9,590 nt of DNA, taken from positions 1 to 9,590 of the forward strand of contig PUNB01000046.1 of assembly GCA_003552565.1 (NCBI GenBank). The letters run 5' to 3'. How positions within the stretch are numbered: the stretch's first letter is position 1; the number at the start of each line of letters is the position of its first letter. Under the pieces are notes generated by a model that ran no database searches, had not been told where the DNA came from, and saw nothing but the letters and a program-made list of their open reading frames with translations. Positions 1 through 5,741 of this stretch are shown in pieces. Origin of the DNA: Lentisphaerota bacterium. Lineage in GTDB: Bacteria; Verrucomicrobiota; Lentisphaeria; Oligosphaerales; PUNB01. The position numbers were made by a program, and so were the translations under genes.

Positions 1-121
1 AATAATGGCCGCCCGCGGTAACTGCCGCCCGCGGTAACTGCCGCCCGCGGTAACCGCCGCCCGCGGTAACCGGCCCCCCGCGGTAACCGGCCCCCCGCTT
101 GCGCCGCTCCAGTTACCGCGG
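1..121. repeat. REP-like tandem array of CCGCGGTAAC units with an inverted terminal copy
   Basis: Five direct copies of the core CCGCGGTAAC sit at 13-22, 29-38, 45-54, 61-70 and 78-87. The first four belong to 16-nt units (GCCGCCCGCGGTAACT or -C), and the fifth lies in a 17-nt variant starting GGCCCC. A perfect reverse complement, GTTACCGCGG, follows at 112-121, so the last direct copy can fold with it into a 10-bp stem with a 24-nt loop. The core contains the palindrome CCGCGG followed by GTAA. The array lies just beyond the 3' end of the adjacent minus-strand RAYT gene, the usual setting for REP/BIME sequences. The array may continue left of the window. The repeats are seen directly; the REP assignment is inferred from the neighbouring transposase. 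Confidence 0.8.
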
Positions 122-127
122 CGCGGC

Positions 128-164
128 ATTACAGCCGCGCATTACAGCCGCACATTTCAGCCAC
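128..164. repeat. Three degenerate 13-nt tandem repeats at the RAYT 3' end
   Basis: ATTACAGCCGCGC (128-140), ATTACAGCCGCAC (141-153) and a decayed third copy beginning ATTTCAGCC (154 onward) lie in tandem. The first copy supplies the TAA stop of the minus-strand transposase gene, and the set encodes its last residues. The units keep the GCCGC element of the neighbouring REP-like array, so they may be degenerate members of the same family that have become coding sequence. Confidence 0.55.
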
Positions 165-1046
165 CAATTGGTTCATGCGCAGGCAGCGTTCTCGCGTCAG
201 CGGCTGTTTGCGCCCCGTGTAAGCGAAGGGGGAGAGAACCAGCAGTCTTCCCTGGGCGCACAGGTCAAAGTAGGCACCCGGAGGTTTGTAAAGAGGTGGA
301 AAACCTTCCGAACGCAGCAGGATAAGGCTGCCGTATTCCTGGTTCATCAATGCGTGAGCGATCTCTTTTTCGCCCGGCGAAATGAAAGGTGAAGCCAGTA
401 CTGCCCCGCGCCAAGATAGTTCCAGCGCTTCAGCTTTTCGGCAAGCCAGTTCCTGAGAAGAAACGCGGCGCGATACCTGCAGGGGCGCGAGTGCCGGTTT
501 GTCCAGAAGGAAGAGGTTGCCGAATCCCGCCCATATTATATTTGATTCAGCGGGCAGGCGATCATGGGTAAGGTAATTGGCCCGCAGGAACATTTGCGGA
601 TTCTCTTTGCGCAGACAGTAACGCCGGGGATTGTCGTTGATGTAGGCGCGTTCGGTTCGCAGGGTCTCGACATCCATAATTACACGATCATGATACCCTT
701 CCTCCCATACGTTAAGACCGGGAGTTTTTAATTGCCGGCGCAGTTCGGAGGTGACACCGCTTTTAAATCCGCGAATGGTTTCTCCCACAGGCTTCGTCAG
801 TTTTTTTCGGACGTAAACGATGCCGTGCAGGTGATCAGGCATGATGACACAGGTATTGGCTTCGACGGCGGGTCTATGCTCGGGAATTTCCTTCCAGCGG
901 CGCAGCACTGTTTTGCCGGCTTCCGATAGCTGTGCCTGGTTGTTTTTGCAGGTGCCGAAAAGGCGTTTTCGGCCTGCTGATACGATCGTGATCATATAGA
1001 AACCGACCCGGCTGTAATCGTGCTTAAACATTCGTTTTCCGGGCAT
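129..1046 (-). CDS. REP-associated tyrosine transposase (RAYT, Y1/HUH) with C-terminal DprA/SLOG-like domain
   Basis: 305-aa protein. Residues 1-150 match the Y1 transposase (TnpA-REP/IS200-like) fold. The HUH metal-binding motif is H72-L-H74 in MPDHLHG, followed by a conserved W114...Y118-D120 stretch. The likely catalytic tyrosine is Y135 in AYINDNP. Such enzymes nick and join single-stranded DNA at REP hairpins. Residues about 170-300 are extra compared with ordinary RAYTs and resemble the DprA/SLOG Rossmann fold: a VSRRVS strand-loop near 191-196, SPFISPGEKEIAH at 219-231, then G-F-P-P-L-Y near 248-253, a G-x-L-L-x-x-S-P segment at 266-273 and R285-x-R near 287. The start at 1046 is preferred over an in-frame ATG at 1055, because GAAGGA (1056-1061) is 9 nt from the former and touches the latter. 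REP-like repeats flank both sides. The transposase call is firm; the C-terminal fold is inferred from pattern only. Confidence 0.88.
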   Translation of the reverse strand: MPGKRMFKHDYSRVGFYMITIVSAGRKRLFGTCKNNQAQLSEAGKTVLRRWKEIPEHRPAVEANTCVIMPDHLHGIVYVRKKLTKPVGETIRGFKSGVTSELRRQLKTPGLNVWEEGYHDRVIMDVETLRTERAYINDNPRRYCLRKENPQMFLRANYLTHDRLPAESNIIWAGFGNLFLLDKPALAPLQVSRRVSSQELACRKAEALELSWRGAVLASPFISPGEKEIAHALMNQEYGSLILLRSEGFPPLYKPPGAYFDLCAQGRLLVLSPFAYTGRKQPLTRERCLRMNQLVAEMCGCNARL

Positions 1047-1097
1047 GGCTGGCATTCCTTCTTTATGGATATGGGTGTTTTTTGCCGGATTCGGCGG

Positions 1098-1143
1098 CGG
1101 CCTTTTTACGGCGGCCTTTTTACGGCGGCCAATAATGGCCGCC
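1098..1143. repeat. Tandem 14-nt repeats and hairpin upstream of the RAYT gene
   Basis: CGGCCTTTTTACGG occurs twice in tandem (1098-1111 and 1112-1125) and a third partial unit follows. The third unit runs into a hairpin, GGCGGCC (1124-1130) / AATAAT loop / GGCCGCC (1137-1143). Read on the minus strand the units are GCCGCCGTAAAAAG, which keeps the GCCGCC and GTAA elements of the array at 1-121 in the opposite orientation. They lie between about 50 and 100 nt upstream of the transposase start, so they could be REP substrates, part of its promoter region, or both. Confidence 0.6.
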
Positions 1144-1158
1144 CGCGGTAACTGCCGC
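1131..1158 (+). repeat. 28-bp direct repeat, identical to positions 1-28
   Basis: The 28 bases starting AATAATGGCCGCCCGCGG are identical at 1-28 and 1131-1158, so they bracket the RAYT gene with a spacing of 1130 bp. This copy includes one CCGCGGTAAC core at 1143-1152. It is followed to about 1195 by degenerate units (GCCGCGCATAACTT, then GCCGCAGTACTATACT, then CCGCCGTGGTTAAAT). The arrangement fits a REP-bounded mobile unit or a recombination-prone duplication. The left boundary cannot be judged because the first copy starts at base 1. Confidence 0.75.
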
Positions 1159-1344
1159 GCATAACTTGCCGCAGTACTATACTCCGCCGTGGTTAAATAT
1201 AAAAGCGTGCTTTTATTGCCTGGTATGCTTCTGGGTGTTTGATTTCAGGCCGGTCGGCGATACGGTATGACTGATTGAAAAGAGCGCGCTTGGAATTTAT
1301 TGGTGTTAATATCCAGCCGCGCGACAATTGAGCAAGGAAAAAGG

Positions 1345-2322
1345 ATGAAAGCGGTATTCATACTCGGGCCGACAGCCAGCGGAAAGACCCGCTTGGGGGT
1401 GGATGTTGCCCGCGCTTTCGGCGGCGAGATTATCAGTGCCGATTCGCGCCAGGTTTACAAGGGAATGAATATCGGCACCGGTAAAGACTTGGAGGAATAT
1501 GGCTTCGGCAAAGACAAGGTGCCCTGCCATCTTATAGATGTGGCGGAGCCGAGTGAGGAGTTCAATTTATACCGTTTTCTGGTTTTGTTTCGAGACATTG
1601 TCGATGATCTGCGTCGCCGAGGACGGCTGCCGGTGATTGTCGGCGGCTCGCCTCTGTATTTAAAGGCGGTGCTGGAAAACTACCGGATGCCGGGCGGGGC
1701 GGCCGATCCTGAACTGCGAAAGCAGTGGGGAGGGCTTTCGGATGAACAGCTGTGTCGGGAACTGCGCCAAAAATCGCCGGACTTATATGTTCGTACGGAT
1801 AAAACTCAGCGTCGGCGTGTGCTGCGGGCTCTGGAAATAGCCTGCACCGTGGAAGCGGACTCGAAAAGCACCAGTCCCGAGCGGTTGTGGACGGACCTGG
1901 AGCCGCTTTTGATCGCTCCTTATCACAGCCGTCAAGAGATGCACCGGCGCATTGAAAAACGGCTGGATGAACGTTTGCGGCAGGGGCTCTTGGAGGAGGT
2001 GGAAAGGCTGCATGATGATTGGGGCCTTTCCTGGGAAAAACTCGAACGTTTCGGTCTGGAGTATCGCCTCGCAGCGGAGCATTTGCAAGGGAAAATGGAT
2101 TTTGCCGAGTTTCGGCAACAGCTGCTGGCCCGGATTCGCGGATTCTGTAAATCACAAGATGGATGGTATCGGAAATTTGAGCGTGATGGATGGGATATTC
2201 ATTGGATTCCAGGAGGACAAACGGAACAAGCTATAGAGTTGACGCGAAGTTTTTTGAACGGTCGGAGTATGCCGAAACCGGAAATACGTTTGTGTGAAAT
2301 TCTTTACGGCCCGCGCAGTTGA
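1345..2322 (+). CDS. miaA: tRNA dimethylallyltransferase (MiaA family)
   Basis: 325-aa protein. MiaA transfers a dimethylallyl group to N6 of A37 in tRNAs that read UNN codons, in the cytoplasm. The Walker A loop is GPTASGKT (residues 8-15). It is followed by the substrate motif SADSRQVYKGMNIGTGK (31-47, with D33 as the expected catalytic aspartate). Further on are HLID, a GGSPLYLKAVLENY segment near 100-113, a QRRRVLRALEI helix, and a C-terminal KSQDGWYRK corresponding to the usual AKRQxxWFR. Length suits the family (about 300-320). The ATG at 1345 starts directly before the P-loop strand and has AAGGA at 1334-1338, 6 nt away; an upstream in-frame ATG at 1300 would add 15 unconserved residues. 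Several family positions are non-standard (SPLY for TGLY, TDKTQR for NDxxR, GLEY for GYKE), so a MiaA-like paralogue is possible. Confidence 0.87.
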   Translation: MKAVFILGPTASGKTRLGVDVARAFGGEIISADSRQVYKGMNIGTGKDLEEYGFGKDKVPCHLIDVAEPSEEFNLYRFLVLFRDIVDDLRRRGRLPVIVGGSPLYLKAVLENYRMPGGAADPELRKQWGGLSDEQLCRELRQKSPDLYVRTDKTQRRRVLRALEIACTVEADSKSTSPERLWTDLEPLLIAPYHSRQEMHRRIEKRLDERLRQGLLEEVERLHDDWGLSWEKLERFGLEYRLAAEHLQGKMDFAEFRQQLLARIRGFCKSQDGWYRKFERDGWDIHWIPGGQTEQAIELTRSFLNGRSMPKPEIRLCEILYGPRS

Positions 2323-2419
2323 GAAGAGGTCGAAAAAGGTTAGATTAAAAGCTGTTCAACTAACGATTCTGGTGGAAAATTCCTTTATTCTCGAAAATGA
2401 TAAACATGGAGTTCAGCGA

Positions 2420-3847
2420 ATGGCTGCAAGCACAAAAAAAGACATTCAGGTACAGGAATGGAAACGGGAAAGCGGCTGGCCGCGCGTCAAAGCCGCGGAG
2501 AAACGGAAAATCGAATCCTACTGCCGCGCTTACATGCGTTTTCTCAGTCAAGGAAAGACGGAGCGCCAGGCGTTCAAACTGGTACTCAACGAGGCTGAAA
2601 AGCAGGGGTATCAGGACATAGAGAGCGTTCCGGACCAGGGCGGCGCATTATCCGCGGGCAGTCAGGTTTACCGTCAGTGGTGCGGTAAATCGTTGATGCT
2701 GATAAAGGTCGGCAAACGTCCCTTGAGCGAAGGGATGCGGATTGTCGGCGGGCATATAGACGCTCCTCGACTAGACGCCAAACCTAATCCTCTCTATGAA
2801 GACGGAGAACTGGCACTCCTGGACACTCACTATTACGGAGGTATCAAGAAATATCATTGGGTGGCCATGCCTTTGGCTCTGCATGGGGTGGTGGTTTTGA
2901 AAAGCGGCGAGACGGTGGATATTTCGATTGGTGAAAAGCCGGACGAGCCGGTTTTCTGTGTTACGGATCTGCTGCCGCATTTAAGCCAGGATCAGGCCAA
3001 GAAGACTTTGGCCGAGGGGGTTACGGGAGAGAATCTCAACGTGCTTCTGGGCTCGCTGCCAGTTGAGGACAAGGAGCCGCGTCGGGTGCGTCGCTATATC
3101 CTTCGCCTGCTGAAAGAACAGTATGGAATCGAGGATGCCGATTTCGCCAGTGCCGAGCTGGAAGTTGTTCCCGCCGGGCCGGCGCGTGAGTGTGGTCTGG
3201 ATCGTTCGTTTATGCTGGGTTATGGCCACGATGACCGCATCAGTGCCTATGCCGGCTACCGTGCTTTGCTTGATTTGAAGCAAGTGCCGGAGTATACCTG
3301 TGTGGCGCTGCTTTGTGATAAAGAGGAAATCGGTTCTGTCGGTTCCACCGGCATGGAATCGAATTTCTTCGAAAACACCATTGCCGAGCTGGTCGGCCGG
3401 TGTCAGAAAGGCGGTTCGGAAATGACCTTACGCCGATGTCTGGAGCGCTCGCGGATGATCTCCGCCGATGTGCATTCAGTGCATGATCCCAACTATGCCG
3501 AGGTCAGTTCGCCCCACAATATGGCTCAGATCAACGGCGGTATTGTTCTGTCCAAATATGGCGGCGCCCGCGGGGAATCGCATTCCAGTGATGCCCGAGC
3601 CGAGTTTTTGGCGGTTTTGCGAAGAGTTTTTGATGACGCGGGGGTGTTGTGGCAGACCGCCGAGATAGGCAAAGTGGATCAGGGCGGCGGCGGTACAATC
3701 GCCATGTTTCTGGCTCGTTACGGTATGGATGTGGTCGACTGCGGCCCCGGTCTGCTCAGTATGCACGCTCCCTGGGAAGTGGCGGGCAAGCTGGATGCCT
3801 ATATGGCCTGGAAAGGATACCGGGCGTTCCTGAGCGATGGCCGATAG
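2420..3847 (+). CDS. M18 family zinc aminopeptidase (ApeA-like)
   Basis: 475-aa cytosolic metallo-aminopeptidase of family M18, which removes N-terminal residues from peptides using two metal ions. The metal and catalytic positions are visible in order: H112 in GGHIDAPRLDAKPNP, D271-D272 in GYGHDDR, the E302-E303 pair in DKEEIGSVGSTG, D350 in SADVHSVHDPNY, and H449 in LLSMHAPWE. The segment THYYGGIKKYHWVAMPLALHG after the first motif recalls the ApeA/aminopeptidase 1 branch rather than the YGGG-WFDR aspartyl aminopeptidases. Length fits the family. The ATG at 2420 has GGAG at 2408-2411, 8 nt upstream; a longer in-frame reading back to 2294 overlaps miaA and has no family similarity. The 97-nt gap after miaA contains a weak promoter-like pair (TTGAGA 2319, TAGATT 2341). 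The gene is 43 nt upstream of pdxT and probably co-transcribed with it. Confidence 0.9.
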   Translation: MAASTKKDIQVQEWKRESGWPRVKAAEKRKIESYCRAYMRFLSQGKTERQAFKLVLNEAEKQGYQDIESVPDQGGALSAGSQVYRQWCGKSLMLIKVGKRPLSEGMRIVGGHIDAPRLDAKPNPLYEDGELALLDTHYYGGIKKYHWVAMPLALHGVVVLKSGETVDISIGEKPDEPVFCVTDLLPHLSQDQAKKTLAEGVTGENLNVLLGSLPVEDKEPRRVRRYILRLLKEQYGIEDADFASAELEVVPAGPARECGLDRSFMLGYGHDDRISAYAGYRALLDLKQVPEYTCVALLCDKEEIGSVGSTGMESNFFENTIAELVGRCQKGGSEMTLRRCLERSRMISADVHSVHDPNYAEVSSPHNMAQINGGIVLSKYGGARGESHSSDARAEFLAVLRRVFDDAGVLWQTAEIGKVDQGGGGTIAMFLARYGMDVVDCGPGLLSMHAPWEVAGKLDAYMAWKGYRAFLSDGR

Positions 3848-3890
3848 GCATAAACTGATTTAAATCGTCAAGCTGGAGAAAGCTGGAGCA

Positions 3891-4583
3891 GTGAGTAAGG
3901 TTATTGGAGTGTTGGATCTGCAGGGAGATGTGGTTGAACATATTGACCACTTTAATCGCCTGGGAGTGAAGACAAGAAGAGTAAAAAAGCCGGAGCATCT
4001 GCAAGGACTGAGGGGGCTGGTAATGCCGGGCGGCGAGAGCACCTGTTTGCGTCGGCTGCTGAAACTTTTCGGTCTGGACGAGTCGATCAGGCAGGCGGTT
4101 CGCGAAACCGGCACAAAAGTTTGGGGCACCTGTGCCGGGGCGATTATTCTGGCCGCGGAAGTAGATGGCGTGAGGGAGGGGATGGGGGTGATGGATATAG
4201 CCGTGCAGCGCAACGCTTTCGGCAGTCAGCTGGCCAGTTTTCAAACCGAAGCGCGTATCCCGGCGGTTTCAGATAAACTTCTGCCGTTGACTTTCATACG
4301 GGCTCCTAAAATAATCCGTGCCGAGGAGGGAGTCAGAGTGCTGCTTGAGCTGGATGGCTATATCGCCATGGCGGAAAATGAACCGGCCTTAGTGACAGTG
4401 TTTCATCCGGAAATGACTCCCAGTCTGGCTTTTCACCGTTATTTCGCCGAAAAGTGTGCTTGTTTGCCGGAGCCGATGTCGGAAAAGACCCAGCATACAG
4501 GTGATAAAGACACTGATGAAAGCTGGAATCCGACCAGCTGGACCAGACTGGCGATGGTGGACGCGATGAAAAGAAACTTGTAG
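3891..4583 (+). CDS. pdxT: Pyridoxal 5'-phosphate synthase glutaminase subunit PdxT
   Basis: 230-aa class I-type glutamine amidotransferase that hydrolyses glutamine and channels ammonia to PdxS for vitamin B6 (PLP) synthesis. Its opening residues VIGVLDLQGDVVEH and the PGGEST loop (46-51) are diagnostic. The nucleophile is C81 in GTCAGA, and the triad is completed by H172 and E174 in FHPE. The RNAFGSQ...SF motif (107-117) is also present. No pdxS lies in the window, so the partner must be encoded elsewhere. The start is GTG at 3891, with a doubled AGCTGGAG upstream: one GGAG is 12 nt from the start and the other only 2 nt. The protein is longer than usual (about 190-200 aa): residues beyond about 190 form a polar tail (EKTQHTGDKDTDESWN) of unknown role. 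Its stop is 2 bp from that of the convergent thioesterase gene. Confidence 0.93.
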   Translation: MSKVIGVLDLQGDVVEHIDHFNRLGVKTRRVKKPEHLQGLRGLVMPGGESTCLRRLLKLFGLDESIRQAVRETGTKVWGTCAGAIILAAEVDGVREGMGVMDIAVQRNAFGSQLASFQTEARIPAVSDKLLPLTFIRAPKIIRAEEGVRVLLELDGYIAMAENEPALVTVFHPEMTPSLAFHRYFAEKCACLPEPMSEKTQHTGDKDTDESWNPTSWTRLAMVDAMKRNL

Positions 4584-4585
4584 AA

Positions 4586-5002
4586 TCACGCGTGTTGAGC
4601 TGTGATTGCTTCCATCAGTGTTTTTGGTAGCCGGGTGGGTTTTTGAGTTTGCAGATTGAGACAGGCGTGAAACGTGTGGCCGCGAGCCAAAAGCCGACCT
4701 TGATGATGCACTTCGCATCCCACTTTGAGGCGTGTCTGGGTGTATTCCGCCAGCCAGCCGGTTAAGTCCAGTATGTCCCCGTAGGTGGCGGCTGATTTAT
4801 ATTCTACATGCGCTTCTATCACCGGCAGCCCGATACCGTCGGCTTCCATGCGTGGATAGGGATAGCCCAGGTCGTCCAGAACACGAGTACGGGCACGTTC
4901 AAAATAGATCAGATAATTAGCATAGTAAATAATTCCCATCCGGTCAGTGTCGGCGTAGGGTACTTCATATTTCAAAGAAGAGAGTTTCTGTTTTTCTTTC
5001 AT
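4586..5002 (-). CDS. Acyl-CoA thioesterase, YbgC/4HBT hotdog family
   Basis: 138-aa single hotdog-domain protein that would hydrolyse acyl-CoA thioesters in the cytoplasm. The signature ADTDRMGIIYYANYLIYFER (17-36) contains the catalytic aspartate, D20 by analogy with 4-hydroxybenzoyl-CoA thioesterase. It is followed by the typical central segments GLPVIEAHVEYKSAATYGDIL and the strand ARGHTFHACLN. Length matches the family. YbgC relatives in Gram-negatives often sit with tol-pal genes, but no tol genes are seen here, so the specific substrate is open. The ATG overlaps the cmk stop by 4 nt (ATGA), which implies translational coupling with the upstream cmk gene. The 3' end abuts pdxT tail-to-tail with 2 bp between the stops. 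Confidence 0.9.
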   Translation of the reverse strand: MKEKQKLSSLKYEVPYADTDRMGIIYYANYLIYFERARTRVLDDLGYPYPRMEADGIGLPVIEAHVEYKSAATYGDILDLTGWLAEYTQTRLKVGCEVHHQGRLLARGHTFHACLNLQTQKPTRLPKTLMEAITAQHA

Positions 5003-5694
5003 AGGTTTTTCTCTGTTTCCTGAACTCGCCGTGCAATCAACTCGGCGACCTGTTCGGCATTCAGGTTGTCGGTGTGGATAATTTCGGCATCCGGCGCCGG
5101 GCGCAGCGGCGCCACCGGGCGGGTCTGGTCAAGCTCGTCGCGGCGGGCAATCTCCGCCGCCACGGACTCGATCGTGGATTGATCCGGGACTTCGCCCGCT
5201 TGCGCCAGACGTCTGCGAGCCCGCACTTCCGGTTCAGCGGTGATATAGAATTTGTGTTTGGTGTCGGGGAAAATCACCGTTCCGACATCTCTTCCTTCCA
5301 TGACTATCAAGCCAAACTGGGCGGTTTCCCGCTGCCTGTTCACAAGCCATTCCCGAACCTCCGGAATGCGGGCGATGAAGCTGACTTTATCGGCGACTTC
5401 GGGATGGCGGATGACCCGCAAAGGCAGTTCTTCATCGTTCAATGCGAGGATCGGCAGTCGATCCTGATTCAGGGAAAACTTGAGATCAAGTTCGGCCAGC
5501 ATGGCCGCGACTTTTCCGGCTTCATTTTCCGGATCGATATTTCGCTGTAACGCCGCCCAGGTCAGAGCGCGGTACATATTGCCGGTGTTAATGTAACAGC
5601 CTCCCAGCTGTTCGGCCGTTAATGCGGCGACCGTGCTTTTGCCGGCCGCCGCCGGACCGTCAATGGCGATTTGGATTTGGGGCGCGTTCGGCAT
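4999..5694 (-). CDS. cmk: Cytidylate kinase (CMP kinase)
   Basis: 231-aa nucleoside monophosphate kinase that phosphorylates CMP and dCMP with ATP in the cytoplasm, feeding CTP and dCTP pools. The start IAIDGPAAAGKST (9-21) carries the P-loop, followed by INTGNMYRA (35-43), the EGRDVGT motif (133-139) with F-P-D after it, RARRRLA in the LID region, and RRDELDQTR...PLRPAPDA near the C-terminus. Length is normal for bacterial Cmk. The family usually has DTGAMYR at 36-42; here the aspartate is asparagine (N36), a mild oddity. The start at 5694 places Met directly before the conserved strand; an in-frame ATG at 5766 would add 24 lysine- and asparagine-rich residues and overlap the upstream gene. 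It lies 47 nt downstream of the esterase-family gene and overlaps the thioesterase gene by 4 nt. Confidence 0.94.
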   Translation of the reverse strand: MPNAPQIQIAIDGPAAAGKSTVAALTAEQLGGCYINTGNMYRALTWAALQRNIDPENEAGKVAAMLAELDLKFSLNQDRLPILALNDEELPLRVIRHPEVADKVSFIARIPEVREWLVNRQRETAQFGLIVMEGRDVGTVIFPDTKHKFYITAEPEVRARRRLAQAGEVPDQSTIESVAAEIARRDELDQTRPVAPLRPAPDAEIIHTDNLNAEQVAELIARRVQETEKNL

Positions 5695-5741
5695 GAAAAA
5701 TTTAAATCCCGCCTTAGATGAGCAAACATTATTTTTTTTGT

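Noticed and set aside
1..95. CRISPR-like appearance of regularly spaced repeats
   Set aside because: The units are 16-17 nt with no distinct spacers, no cas genes lie nearby, and a RAYT is adjacent, so a REP-like array explains it better.
1275..1303. Promoter-like TTGAAA and TATTGG pair before miaA
   Set aside because: The -10 match is poor and the lineage's promoter consensus is unknown, so it is not supported as a feature.
1562..2155. Minus-strand open frame of 197 codons inside miaA
   Set aside because: It is the antisense shadow of a well-supported gene, with proline- and alanine-rich low-complexity translation and no motifs.
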